DNA of 64,000 nt from UBA9926 sp018645765 (GCA_949372755.1 CASIBO010000011.1:1-64000), one strand, 5' to 3'. Counted from the first letter of the stretch, positions 1 to 8,860 are shown. The notes: generated by a model from the letters alone, not told the origin. Translations and numbers: made by a program.

Positions 1-64
1 CGGGGCGCTCGATCGTCACGATTGTTAATCGACCTTCTTTTTCAACCCGACAAAATTCTCCCAT
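1..64 (-). CDS. Enoyl-CoA hydratase/isomerase (crotonase) family protein, N-terminus only
   Basis: Only the first 21 codons are in the window; the gene runs off the left edge. The reading frame starts at an ATG whose first base is 64, with a GGGAG ribosome site about eight bases upstream. The visible peptide contains the stretch GRLTIVTIERP, which is the usual opening beta-strand of crotonase-fold enzymes (enoyl-CoA hydratases and relatives acting on acyl-CoA thioesters). Substrate cannot be told from so short a piece. The family call is inferred from this short motif. Confidence 0.6.
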   Translation of the reverse strand, partial: MGEFCRVEKEGRLTIVTIERP

Positions 65-164
65 AACCCGTCTCCCAACTGTTCCAGTTTTGATAATCTA
101 GGTTCAGGCGCGCCGACTTAGCTCGCCCACCCCCAAGTTTCGAATCAAGCCCGCGTGATCCCGA

Positions 165-1316
165 TCACACTCGCATCCGAGCATCGCAAGCCTTTCTCAT
201 CCGCTCGAGTCCCATCTCCAGTACGCGGCGCGGGCAACCGAAGTTCAACCGAATGTAGCCATTTCCACCAAATTGCGCACCACCCGACAAGCCTACCCCA
301 GCTGACTCAAAAAAGCCTTGTGGATCCGTCAAACCAAGCTCGGTTACATTCAGCCAGGCGAGGTAGGTGGCCTCGGTCAACCCAACGCTGACGCCTGGCA
401 TTTCGGCGATATGCTGGATCACCAGATCACGATTAGCGGTTAAGTAACGCAACAAGGATTCGTGCCAGGCATCGCACTCGGACCATGCGGCCTCCGTTGC
501 GACATAACCCAAGGTATTGACGTGGGCCATAATGCCCGCGCCTCCCGCCTTAAATTGCGCCATCAGCGCAGGATTTTGCGCAATCGCTACCGCACAGCCG
601 AGACCCGCTAAGTTAAATGTTTTCGAGGCGGCCTGCAGGGTAATCGTTTGATTGGCGGCAAGTGCACTCATAGCCGCCATGGGGGTATGAACCCGTCCAT
701 CCAACAACAGTTCACAGTGAATTTCATCCGAACAGATCACAATATTGTGCGCCACACAAATCTCTAAGATCTCCGCCAAAACCGCCGGCGGAATTACCCG
801 CCCAACAGGATTCATGGGATGGCACAACAACAACAACTCAATCTCGGGTCGTGCTTCGGCTAAGGCTCGAAACTCGGCAACCGGGAAATGCCACTGCATC
901 GCCTCCGTCATCTCAAGGGTAAACAATTGCCGCGCCATGTACTCGGGGGCCTGCAAAAAAGGTTGATAAACAGGAACCGCCGTCACGACCGCCCCACCCG
1001 GACGCACGACGCCGCGGATAATCTGATTAATAGCGGGGACGACACCGGGCACGAGCTCAAGGTCGTTGGGTGCAACAGACCAATCATAGCGCCTGCGTAG
1101 ACGGGACTGGATCACCGCAATTAAGGAGTCAGGTACAAGGGTATAACCATAGATTGGATGCTCGAGACGCGCACGAAGCGCTCGAGTCACAGCATCGGGG
1201 GCCGCAAAATCCATATCGGCAACCCACATCGGGAGCACATCTTCCTCTCGATATTTATCCCACTTGGAACTCCAAGTCCCTTGGCGATTAATAATCGTAT
1301 CAAAATCAGGCGTCAC
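165..1316 (-). CDS. patB: PatB/MalY-type PLP-dependent cystathionine beta-lyase / aminotransferase
   Basis: A 383-residue fold-type I PLP enzyme of the MalY/PatB group, cytosolic, which cleaves C-S bonds of cystathionine or related amino acids. The N-terminal LPMWVADMDF motif (about residues 28-37) is typical of this group. The PLP-contacting SDEIH is at about 196-200 and the Schiff-base lysine lies in ASKTFN (Lys232). Full family length, no sign of damage. It stands alone, divergent from msrA with about 150 bp between. Together with the PLP enzyme at 3262-4491 it suggests sulfur amino acid handling here, but the two are not in one operon. It could instead act mainly as an aminotransferase; this split is not resolved by sequence alone. 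Confidence 0.88.
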   Translation of the reverse strand: MTPDFDTIINRQGTWSSKWDKYREEDVLPMWVADMDFAAPDAVTRALRARLEHPIYGYTLVPDSLIAVIQSRLRRRYDWSVAPNDLELVPGVVPAINQIIRGVVRPGGAVVTAVPVYQPFLQAPEYMARQLFTLEMTEAMQWHFPVAEFRALAEARPEIELLLLCHPMNPVGRVIPPAVLAEILEICVAHNIVICSDEIHCELLLDGRVHTPMAAMSALAANQTITLQAASKTFNLAGLGCAVAIAQNPALMAQFKAGGAGIMAHVNTLGYVATEAAWSECDAWHESLLRYLTANRDLVIQHIAEMPGVSVGLTEATYLAWLNVTELGLTDPQGFFESAGVGLSGGAQFGGNGYIRLNFGCPRRVLEMGLERMRKACDARMRV

Positions 1317-1464
1317 GATTTGGACCTCTTCCTAGCGATACCACTGGCGGATAAGTCTACAACAAATCGAGCGCTAAACGGGCCGCCCTAGGCTGTCGAG
1401 ATCATTCGAAAGCGCTTATACTCAGCGCATCGTCGTTAAAAAACGTTATCAGGAGACAAAGATC

Positions 1465-2094
1465 ATGGGGTTATTCTCAAAAGCCATTTCTCTACCGAGC
1501 GCCGCGACCGCCTTACCCGGACGCAGTGACCCCATGCCCGTGCCGAGCCAGCACTTTGTAAACGGTAATCCTCTGGTCGGCCCCTTTCCTGACGGCTATA
1601 ACCAGATTCTGTTAGGCATGGGCTGCTTTTGGGGCGCTGAGCGAAAATTCTGGCAACTAGAAGGCGTTTACACCACGGCCGCGGGTTACGCCGGCGGACA
1701 CACGCCCAATCCGACCTACGAGGAAGTCTGCTCAGGTGGCACCGGCCATACCGAGGTCGTGTTAGTCGTTTGGGATCCGAGTCAATTGTCCTTAGAAACC
1801 CTGCTAGCAACCTTTTGGGAAAGTCATGACCCAACCCAGGGCATGCGGCAAGGGAACGATCTAGGCACGCAATATCGATCCTGTCTTTACCTACAAAGCG
1901 AGGCAGACCTTAATCAGGCCCAGCAAACCGCGACGACGTTTCAGACCAAGCTGAGCGCTGCGAACTACCCGGCGATCACAACGGAACTTGATTTCGATCA
2001 ACACTTTTATTACGCCGAGCATTACCATCAGCAATATCTAGCGAAGGTACCGAACGGCTATTGCGGCATTGGTGGCACCGGTGTGTGCTATTGA
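1465..2094 (+). CDS. msrA: Peptide methionine sulfoxide reductase MsrA
   Basis: Reduces the S-epimer of methionine sulfoxide in proteins, a cytosolic repair enzyme. The catalytic motif GCFWGAER is at residues 53-60 (Cys54), and the recycling cysteines sit near the C-terminus (Cys200 and Cys208). The 209-residue length and the extended N-terminus before the catalytic motif resemble the E. coli-type MsrA rather than the short form. The start ATG follows an AGGAG site. No msrB is adjacent. The downstream gap to purC contains the 14-bp repeat array. Confidence 0.95.
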   Translation: MGLFSKAISLPSAATALPGRSDPMPVPSQHFVNGNPLVGPFPDGYNQILLGMGCFWGAERKFWQLEGVYTTAAGYAGGHTPNPTYEEVCSGGTGHTEVVLVVWDPSQLSLETLLATFWESHDPTQGMRQGNDLGTQYRSCLYLQSEADLNQAQQTATTFQTKLSAANYPAITTELDFDQHFYYAEHYHQQYLAKVPNGYCGIGGTGVCY

Positions 2095-2163
2095 GATAGG
2101 CGTTTTTCTGGATGTATAAAGCGTTTATTTGAACGCGTTTACTTAGAAGCTTGTATCTAACGG

Positions 2164-2275
2164 GCTCTATTTACCGAGCTCTATTTACCGAGCTCTATTG
2201 AAAGATCTCTAATCAACGACCATTATTTAACGCCCTCTATTTAACACCCTCTATTTAACACCCTCTTTTTAAACG
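2164..2275. repeat. Degenerate 14-bp tandem repeat array between msrA and purC
   Basis: Two related blocks share the core CTCTATTTA at a period of 14 bp. The first block repeats GCTCTATTTACCGA at 2164-2177 and 2178-2191, with a partial copy from 2192. The second repeats CCCTCTATTTAACA at 2233-2246 and 2247-2260, with a partial, mutated copy from 2261. The two blocks are separated by about 33 bp of less regular sequence. The array lies between the convergent 3' ends of msrA and purC, so no coding role is likely. Confidence 0.85.
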
Positions 2276-2320
2276 CTTCTGTTTTGAACAAAAGCTTTTA
2301 GCGCCAGTGATCGCCTGTCA

Positions 2321-3226
2321 CTAGGACAGAAGTTTTTGGTAGGCCTGATCGTAGCGCGCGAGCGTCTGTTCGATCACCTCATTTGGCAGAGCCGGACCGG
2401 GCGCTTCTTTATCCCACAACCCTTTGGCAACGAGCCCTTCCGTATAGTTTCTGACGAATTGTTTGTCATAGCTGTTTTGTTCTTCTCCTGGACGCCACGC
2501 ATCGGCTGGCCAAAACCGTGAGCTATCCGGGGTCAGTACCTCATCAATCAGCACCGGATCACTCGACCCAGGCTCGAGCCCGAATTCAAATTTGGTATCC
2601 GCGATCAAGATCCCTCGCTCACCGGCATAGGCTCGACCCTCGTTATAAATTGCGATCGAGGTATCCCGAATCGACAACATGAGGTCTTTCCCAGCAATAT
2701 CACAACTCTCTTCAAAGCTGATATTTTCATCATGCCCTGATTCTGCCTTGGTGCTCGGCGTAAACACGGGCGACTCGATCCGGTCGCTGTTGACCATCCC
2801 AGCCGGTAACGCAATACCACAAACCTGACCAGATCTGAGGTAGTCTTTATAGCCACTGCCCGTTAAATACCCTCGAACAATACACTCAACCGGCACCACC
2901 TGATTCTTACGGCAGATCATAATCCGGCCGTCCAGGGCCGCGTAATCCTGTTCAGACAACCCGCTAATATCCCGAATATTGGTGCTCACCAAATGGTGGC
3001 GGTAACGTCCAGAGAAGTAGTCAAACCAAAATTTTGAAATCTTAGTCAGCATCGCGCCCTTGCCGGGGATACCGTTTTCAAGCACCACGTCAAAAACACT
3101 CACGCGGTCCGAGGCGATAATCAAAAGTCCCGCATCGCCATTTGGCAACGTGATGTCATAAAGGTCTCGAACTTTACCGGTTCTCTTGTTGGGAAGGGGA
3201 AGGTTGGTTTCTAGTAATGCCTGCAC
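2321..3226 (-). CDS. purC: Phosphoribosylaminoimidazole-succinocarboxamide synthase (SAICAR synthetase)
   Basis: Purine biosynthesis enzyme that joins CAIR and aspartate using ATP. The N-terminal GKVRDLYD (residues 17-24) and the IASDRVSVFDV stretch (37-47) are characteristic. At 301 residues it is of the longer, fungal-like PurC type rather than the roughly 237-residue E. coli type. The start codon is GTG with an AAAGGTGG ribosome site just upstream. Encoded 35 bp downstream of the PLP enzyme gene on the same strand, so it may be read through from the riboswitch-controlled promoter; this is inference. Confidence 0.95.
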   Translation of the reverse strand: MQALLETNLPLPNKRTGKVRDLYDITLPNGDAGLLIIASDRVSVFDVVLENGIPGKGAMLTKISKFWFDYFSGRYRHHLVSTNIRDISGLSEQDYAALDGRIMICRKNQVVPVECIVRGYLTGSGYKDYLRSGQVCGIALPAGMVNSDRIESPVFTPSTKAESGHDENISFEESCDIAGKDLMLSIRDTSIAIYNEGRAYAGERGILIADTKFEFGLEPGSSDPVLIDEVLTPDSSRFWPADAWRPGEEQNSYDKQFVRNYTEGLVAKGLWDKEAPGPALPNEVIEQTLARYDQAYQKLLS

Positions 3227-3261
3227 AATGCCACCTTTTCGCTTAAGTTAATAATTTTTGT

Positions 3262-4491
3262 TTACCGTTGTGACGACAGCGCTTGATCGAAGTCATCAAG
3301 CAAGTCTTCGATCTCTTCAATGCCTACAGAAAACCGGATCAGATTATCCTTGATGTCCATTTCTGCGCGACGAGCGGGTCCAATCTCATAAAATATTGAA
3401 TGGGCTACCGGTATGGCAAGGGTTCTGATATCGCCCAAATGCGTGGCCTTAATCACCGTCTGCAACTGATTCAGGAACCTAAAACAATCAATTCTCGGCT
3501 GCAACTCGATACTCAAAATAGCGCCAGGGCGACCGAACAGACGAGCCGTACGTTGATGTTGTGGATGATCCGGCAACCCAGGATAATAAACCGCGTCGAT
3601 TAAATCATGATCTTGAAAGAACGCCGCGAGAGCAGAAGCGTTATCGCAGGCCCGCGGCATACGCAGCGCAAGCGTATCGGCTCCAGTCGATAAGCGATGT
3701 GCCGAGTCTGCAGCCAAACTTGCGCCAAAGTCGCGCAGCCCTTTTTTCTTGATTTGGTTTAAGCCCCACATTGACGGCTCGCCAACTCGATAGCCATCAT
3801 GGATATTAGCAAACGTCGTCCAATCGAACTGGCCCATTTCCGTCACGCTGCCACCAAGCGCATTGCCATGCCCGCCGATGTATTTGGTGAGCGAGTTAAT
3901 GACCAAACAGGCGCCCACCGACTTAGGCTGAAATAGAAAGGGCGTCGTGAGCGTATTATCAACGACGTAGATTAAGCCCTGGGCTTTGCAGACAGCGCCA
4001 ATCCCCACGAGGTCTGAAACTTGCGTTCTTGGGTTCGCAATGGTTTCGACAAAGACTAATTTGGTATTCGACTGAACCGCCGCGGCGACCGCATCAGCGC
4101 ACGTTGCATCAACAAAGGTTAGCTCGATGCCATGGGCCGCAAACGATTCAAACAAACTCGCGGTATTGCCAAACAAGTATTTTGAAGCGATGACATGATC
4201 ACCCGATCGCAAAAGTGCAAACAGGGTCGTGCCAATCGCCGCCATACCCGTGCTAAAGGCAATCGTCGCCAGGCCATTCTCCATTTGGGTGATTTTTTGC
4301 TCTAGCGCCTCGACCGTCGGATTAATCTGCCGACCGTAGGTATAACCCTTTTGCTTACCCTGGAACACTCGCGCCAAATCATGCGCGTCTTCGTAGCCAT
4401 AGGTTACACCGGGATGAATCGGCTTCAGTAGATTACCGTGTTCGACGCCATTACGACGATCCGAATGCAACAGCTGTGTGGTAAATCCCAT
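3262..4491 (-). CDS. Cystathionine gamma-synthase / O-acylhomoserine sulfhydrylase family PLP enzyme
   Basis: A 409-residue Cys/Met-metabolism PLP enzyme. The PLP lysine is in SLTKYIGGHGNALGG (about Lys203). YTYGR near residue 51 and the VVDNT motif near 178 are also family hallmarks. The start at 4491 is chosen because GGAG lies eight bases upstream; an in-frame ATG at 4521 lies inside the upstream terminator hairpin and would give an odd extension. The gene is preceded by a promoter, a SAM-II-like aptamer and an intrinsic terminator, which points to a biosynthetic, SAM-repressed role in methionine formation (sulfhydrylation or transsulfuration) rather than methionine breakdown. The exact substrate, O-succinyl- or O-acetylhomoserine, is not decided. 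Confidence 0.85.
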   Translation of the reverse strand: MGFTTQLLHSDRRNGVEHGNLLKPIHPGVTYGYEDAHDLARVFQGKQKGYTYGRQINPTVEALEQKITQMENGLATIAFSTGMAAIGTTLFALLRSGDHVIASKYLFGNTASLFESFAAHGIELTFVDATCADAVAAAVQSNTKLVFVETIANPRTQVSDLVGIGAVCKAQGLIYVVDNTLTTPFLFQPKSVGACLVINSLTKYIGGHGNALGGSVTEMGQFDWTTFANIHDGYRVGEPSMWGLNQIKKKGLRDFGASLAADSAHRLSTGADTLALRMPRACDNASALAAFFQDHDLIDAVYYPGLPDHPQHQRTARLFGRPGAILSIELQPRIDCFRFLNQLQTVIKATHLGDIRTLAIPVAHSIFYEIGPARRAEMDIKDNLIRFSVGIEEIEDLLDDFDQALSSQR

Positions 4492-4508
4492 AGAGGGTCT
4501 CCAGAAAT

Positions 4509-4532
4509 AAAAAACCCGCAAAGGTACGCGGG
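4509..4532 (-). terminator. Leader terminator (attenuator) of the riboswitch-controlled PLP enzyme gene
   Basis: On the minus strand a CCCGC...GCGGG stem (4532-4528 with 4519-4515) is followed at once by six T residues (4514-4509), only about 18 bases before the start codon. A terminator placed between aptamer and gene is expected for transcriptional attenuation. A competing helix is possible: GCGGGC at 4566-4561, part of which is the aptamer P1 3' strand, is fully complementary to GCCCGC at 4533-4528, which contains the terminator 5' strand. Confidence 0.85.
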
Positions 4533-4535
4533 CCG

Positions 4536-4590
4536 TGCCCCTTAGCGGTACTTGTTACGCGCCCGCAAGTTGGTTACAAATCGGCGCGCC
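4536..4590 (-). promoter_or_regulatory. SAM-II-like S-adenosylmethionine riboswitch aptamer
   Basis: Read on the minus strand, this leader lines up from memory with the known SAM-II aptamer. It has a P1 helix of CGCGCC (4588-4583) with GGCGCG (4563-4558), a loop beginning GATTT, an AACC then TTGC segment inside the loop, a CGTAACAAG linker, and a GCTAA followed by a G run. Candidate pseudoknot pairs are GCGG (loop) with CCGC, and ACC (loop) with the GGGG run. It starts right after a promoter and is followed by a terminator and a methionine-pathway gene, the usual SAM-II target type. SAM-II is mostly known from alphaproteobacteria. Confidence 0.82.
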
Positions 4591-4593
4591 CTG

Positions 4594-4622
4594 ATTTTAT
4601 TACGCGCTTCACGACTATTCAA
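4594..4622 (-). promoter_or_regulatory. Sigma70-type promoter of the SAM-II leader
   Basis: On the minus strand TTGAAT (4622-4617) and TAAAAT (4599-4594) are separated by exactly 17 bases. Transcription would start about at 4588-4586, the first bases of the aptamer P1 helix. Confidence 0.6.
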
Positions 4623-4705
4623 TGTCGCACGGAACACTCGCTGTGACTTCAGCTACCTGAATGGGGCCTGCTACAATACTCATTCCTCAACCGCACATGC
4701 CGCTC

Positions 4706-6004
4706 ATGACTGATTCTTTAAATCCGCGTTTACTGCAATTTATCCAAGATTCCCCAACACCCTACCATGCGACGCAGCAGGTTATGACAAGACTTGATGC
4801 CGCGGGGTTTCAAGCGCTGTCTGAAAACGATATCTGGGCTCTTAAAGCCGGCCGGTACTACGTTGCCCGGAATGATTCGTCGATCATTGCCTTTTGCTGG
4901 GACCCCAGCACGCTAACCGAGTCTGGGCTCAAGATGGTCGGCGCCCATACCGATAGCCCCTGCCTCAAAGTCAAACCCAACCCGGTGACCCTGGAACAAG
5001 ACTATCAGCAACTCGGGGTCGAGGTTTACGGTGGCGTACTGATGAACCCTTGGTTCGACCGCGATCTGAGCCTTGCTGGGAAGGTCACCTATCGTCTGCA
5101 AAATGGTCAGCTTCGAAATGGCTTGATCAATTTTGAGCAGGCCATTGCCGTGATTCCAAGCCTTGCCATCCATCTTGACCGGGAGGCCAACTCGCAGCGT
5201 AGTATCAACGCGCAAACTGATTTGCCCCCGATCATTTCTCAAACGGCTGAGCCATTTGATGTCTTATTAAAAAACGAAGTGCTCAGAACCTATCCCGAGA
5301 GCCAGATTGACGCAATCCTCGCCTGGGATCTGTGTTTTTACGACGTCAACCCGCCCGCTTTAATCGGCCTGAATGACGCCTTCATCGCAAGCGCCCGTTT
5401 AGATAACCTACTATCCTGCTTCATCGCCTTAGAAGCTTTGATTCAAAGCGACGCGGCAACCAACACATTGATTGTGCTCAATGATCACGAGGAGGTTGGC
5501 AGCAGCTCGATTGCAGGCGCTGACGGCTCCTTTTTGGTGGACGTACTGAACCGTTTAACAATCAATTCTGAGGAAAAAATCCGCATACTGGCCCAATCCT
5601 TACTAATTTCAACAGACAACGCCCATGGCGTACATCCTAATTTTTCTGGCAAACATGATCCAAGGCACAGCCCAAAGCTGAACAAAGGGCCAGTGATCAA
5701 GGTTAACGCCAATCAGCGTTACGCGACCAATTCGGATACCCACGGTTATTTTAGGGCGCTTTGCGAGGCGCAGGACATCCCGTATCAGGTTTTCGTCACG
5801 CGATCAGACATGGGGTGCGGCAGCACTATCGGGCCGATCACCGCGAGCAAGCTCGGGGTTAAAACCCTCGATATTGGCCTGCCGACTTTTGGCATGCACT
5901 CTATTAGAGAGCTCGCAGGGGCAAACGATCCTGAATACCTGTTGCAGGCACTAAGGGCTTTTTTCAGTCAATCACAGGGCGTGCAAATCACCGCTGAGCA
6001 TTAA
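4706..6004 (+). CDS. apeB: M18 family aspartyl aminopeptidase
   Basis: Cytosolic zinc aminopeptidase that removes N-terminal acidic residues. The zinc ligand motif GAHTDSP is at about residues 79-85. NDHEEVGSSS carries further metal and catalytic acidic residues, and the late GMHSIREL supplies a further histidine. The start MTDSLNPRL at 4706 gives 432 residues, normal for the family; the in-frame ATG at 4661 would add an unlikely 15-residue tail. The stop codon overlaps the convergent sbcB stop through a shared TTAA. Confidence 0.93.
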   Translation: MTDSLNPRLLQFIQDSPTPYHATQQVMTRLDAAGFQALSENDIWALKAGRYYVARNDSSIIAFCWDPSTLTESGLKMVGAHTDSPCLKVKPNPVTLEQDYQQLGVEVYGGVLMNPWFDRDLSLAGKVTYRLQNGQLRNGLINFEQAIAVIPSLAIHLDREANSQRSINAQTDLPPIISQTAEPFDVLLKNEVLRTYPESQIDAILAWDLCFYDVNPPALIGLNDAFIASARLDNLLSCFIALEALIQSDAATNTLIVLNDHEEVGSSSIAGADGSFLVDVLNRLTINSEEKIRILAQSLLISTDNAHGVHPNFSGKHDPRHSPKLNKGPVIKVNANQRYATNSDTHGYFRALCEAQDIPYQVFVTRSDMGCGSTIGPITASKLGVKTLDIGLPTFGMHSIRELAGANDPEYLLQALRAFFSQSQGVQITAEH

Positions 6005-7419
6005 TCAAGGGTGAGCGATATGAGACTCGCCTGCCACTGCAGACGACGCAATAGCTTAAGCAACAAGATCGAATCGGGCTGAGCGGCAAGCCGTGCTCTA
6101 GTCGTCAGATAAAGCGCACTCAGACGGGCGTCCCGCTGCCAACGAGCCGACAAAAAATCGCGCCAGCGCTGAGCTTGCACTGCATCCAAACTATCGGGGT
6201 AGTGTCTTGCTTTAAACGTGAACAGCAATTCATTCAGGCGCGCTTCCTCGAATACTTCGGTTTGCCCCGGCGAACTGGCTGTTTCATGCACCTGTGCGAA
6301 GCGGCTGCGATCAACTTCTGAGACAAACCCGCCGCTGTAAAGCTGAAACTCAGCATCCTTCGCGGGGGCTTCAGGCACCCGCCGTAATGCGTCAATAAGC
6401 GCGCCTTGAATGCCAGGATGGCTTTGGATTTTCTTTACAAACCCGGTCAGCGCATCAAGCGACCAGCTCAAATCCGCCGCTAATGCCGTTGGCAACGTAT
6501 TCATCGGCGCGATCGGCGGACAACGATTGATTTGGATTCGCTGGACAACCGAGGGCTTAGACCGTTCCCCTTCGACCCGTTTTGGCAACAAATAGTCCGT
6601 TAGCGCATCGCCCGTCAGCGAGCAATACGCTTCTGGGTCTTGGCGGAGATCCAAGCAGATGACCGAATTTTGATTCGAAGGATGAGCGAGCAACGGCAGG
6701 ATCGGCGCAAGATACCGATCACTTGAGTCAAAAAACGGCTGGATCAGTAAAACCGGCGCTTTACCCAACGGGTAGAGCAGGTCCAAAACCGGCTGTTTCT
6801 TCCGCATTTGGAAGTGGTAATCAAAGAGTTTGGGTTGCGCCGTCTTAACCAATTTGGCTAAAGAGATTGTCGCTTCAATATCTGACAGCGCATCGTGGGC
6901 ATTTTCATGACTGAGGCCATTCGCCTCGGCCATCTTAACGAGGGTAAAAGATGGCTTACCATCTTCTCGTTTTGGCCAGTGGATGCCCGCCGGGCGCAGC
7001 GCATAAGTCATCCGAAGCAGATTAATCAGGTCCCAACGCGAATTGCCGTTCTGCCATTCACGCGCATAAGGATCAAAGAAATTGCGATATAAAGATTGCC
7101 GAACAAACTCATCATCAAAATTTAAATTGTTATATCCAACCACACAGGTGCCTGGCTCTGTAAAACACGCCAACATTTTTCGAAGCCCTGCTAATTCACT
7201 CAGGCCTTCAGCATCAATTTGATCCGGGTCAATTCCCGTGATCAATGTGGCATCCGGATGAAACAGCGTGTCGACACTGGGTTTAATATAGAAATTGACG
7301 GGCGAACCGATCGGCCGAAGGTCCGAATCCGTTCGCTGGCCTGCAAACTGAACGATTCGATCCAAAATCGGGTCCGTGCCCGTGGTCTCAAGGTCATACC
7401 AAAAAAAGGTGCTTTGCAT
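6001..7419 (-). CDS. sbcB: Exodeoxyribonuclease I (DEDD 3'-5' ssDNA exonuclease)
   Basis: Degrades single-stranded DNA 3' to 5' in recombination and mismatch repair. The exonuclease I motif FFWYDLETTGTDP is at residues 5-17 with its catalytic Asp-x-Glu. GYNNLNFDDEF follows near 119 and the third motif HDALSDIEATI near 175. The SH3-like and C-terminal regions follow, giving 472 residues, the usual size. Tail to tail with apeB with a 4-bp overlap. Confidence 0.95.
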   Translation of the reverse strand: MQSTFFWYDLETTGTDPILDRIVQFAGQRTDSDLRPIGSPVNFYIKPSVDTLFHPDATLITGIDPDQIDAEGLSELAGLRKMLACFTEPGTCVVGYNNLNFDDEFVRQSLYRNFFDPYAREWQNGNSRWDLINLLRMTYALRPAGIHWPKREDGKPSFTLVKMAEANGLSHENAHDALSDIEATISLAKLVKTAQPKLFDYHFQMRKKQPVLDLLYPLGKAPVLLIQPFFDSSDRYLAPILPLLAHPSNQNSVICLDLRQDPEAYCSLTGDALTDYLLPKRVEGERSKPSVVQRIQINRCPPIAPMNTLPTALAADLSWSLDALTGFVKKIQSHPGIQGALIDALRRVPEAPAKDAEFQLYSGGFVSEVDRSRFAQVHETASSPGQTEVFEEARLNELLFTFKARHYPDSLDAVQAQRWRDFLSARWQRDARLSALYLTTRARLAAQPDSILLLKLLRRLQWQASLISLTLD

Positions 7420-7486
7420 ACGATTGCATCTTCGAATCCAGTCCTACTGTACCCTATAATCAAGCGATCTGATCTCGAGTAGCACA

Positions 7487-8860
7487 ATGGCTCATTCAAA
7501 AATTCTGTTTACCGCTTTGGGCCCGGTCGCTGGCTTCGCGCTCTTTTTTATGCTGACCACGCAGGATCAACCCACTGCTATCGCCATTACCGCGGCAATC
7601 ACTCTTTGGACTGGCCTCTGGTGGGTCTTTGAGCCCATTCCGATTCCTGCAACCTCGTTGTTGCCGCTAGCACTGTTCCCAGCGTTCAGTATTTTAACGC
7701 CGACGCAAGTTGGGGCCGCCTACGGAAGCCCACTTGTTTTATTACTGATGGGCGGCTTCATTCTATCGACAGCAATGGAACGCAGTGGCGCTCATCGACG
7801 CGTTGCGCTCACCATGGTTAACCTTTTTGGCGGCAGCAGCAGTCGGCGCTTGGTGTTTGGCTTCATGGCCGCCTCAGCGCTTCTGTCCATGTGGATCTCT
7901 AACACCGCAACGACCTTGATGCTCCTGCCGGTTGCGCTCGCGGTACTGGAAAAAGCCCCCGACAAGCGATTGGCCGTGCCACTCTTGTTGGGCATCGCGT
8001 ATGCCGCCAGCATCGGCGGTATCGGCACCCCGATCGGCACCCCGCCGAATCTGGTTTTCAGGGAAGTTTACGCAACAACCACGGGCCAAGAGATTGGTTT
8101 TCTGACCTGGATGACCTGGGGCGTGCCGGTCGTGCTCCTCTTTGTACCCTTGACCGCGTTGTGGCTGACTCGGAATCTGAATTTTCAAGGCACGTTTGAT
8201 TTACCACCGGTCGGCGCTTGGCAAACCGCGGAGCGCCGAGTGCTCATCGTCTTTTCTTTAACTGCCTTGGCCTGGGTGACCCGCAGTCAGCCCTTTGGCG
8301 GTTGGAGCCAGTTAATGAATGTGCCCGGGATTAATGATGCAAGCATTGCAATGCTTGCAGTCGTTGTGATGTTTTTGGTCCCCAACGGCAGGGGTGAGCG
8401 TTTACTGACCTGGGATGCCGCAGAAAAAATCCCTTGGGGGATGCTCATCCTGTTTGGCGGCGGCATTGCCATTGCCAAAGCGTTCGTTACTTCCGGACTA
8501 TCCCAAGAGCTTGGCGGCATGCTCACCCAGCTGGCAGGGATCGATCTGTTCTTTTTAGTCCTAGTAATTTGTCTGGTAATCACCTTTATGACCGAAATCA
8601 CCAGCAATACGGCGACGACCACTTTGATGTTGCCGATCCTAGCGGCCGCCGCAGTTGCCTTTGAAATCCCACCGGAGCAGTTGATGGTTCCAGCGGCCAT
8701 GAGTGCAAGCTGCGCGTTTATGCTGCCAGTTGCCACCGCGCCCAATACCATTATGTTTAGCACAGGCGTCTTTCCGATTCGGACCATGATTCGAGAGGGT
8801 TTAGCGCTCAATATTATCGGCGCCTTTTTGATTAGCTCGCTGAGCGTTTGGCTGATCTAA
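7487..8860 (+). CDS. SLC13/DASS family sodium:dicarboxylate (or sulfate) symporter
   Basis: An inner-membrane transporter with roughly a dozen hydrophobic segments over 457 residues. Both signature SNT motifs of the DASS family are present, SNTATTLMLLP near residue 142 and TSNTATTTLMLP near 373, each of which holds a sodium and substrate site in characterised members. The GIGTPIGTPPN stretch between them is also typical. It likely imports C4-dicarboxylates or a similar anion with sodium; sulfate is possible and is not excluded by sequence. Monocistronic, divergent from sbcB with about 67 bp between. Confidence 0.88.
   Translation: MAHSKILFTALGPVAGFALFFMLTTQDQPTAIAITAAITLWTGLWWVFEPIPIPATSLLPLALFPAFSILTPTQVGAAYGSPLVLLLMGGFILSTAMERSGAHRRVALTMVNLFGGSSSRRLVFGFMAASALLSMWISNTATTLMLLPVALAVLEKAPDKRLAVPLLLGIAYAASIGGIGTPIGTPPNLVFREVYATTTGQEIGFLTWMTWGVPVVLLFVPLTALWLTRNLNFQGTFDLPPVGAWQTAERRVLIVFSLTALAWVTRSQPFGGWSQLMNVPGINDASIAMLAVVVMFLVPNGRGERLLTWDAAEKIPWGMLILFGGGIAIAKAFVTSGLSQELGGMLTQLAGIDLFFLVLVICLVITFMTEITSNTATTTLMLPILAAAAVAFEIPPEQLMVPAAMSASCAFMLPVATAPNTIMFSTGVFPIRTMIREGLALNIIGAFLISSLSVWLI

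Noticed and set aside
4590..4700. Terminator for apeB or a second regulatory RNA on the plus strand.
   Set aside because: The hairpins in this stretch are explained by the minus-strand SAM-II leader; no T run follows on the plus strand.
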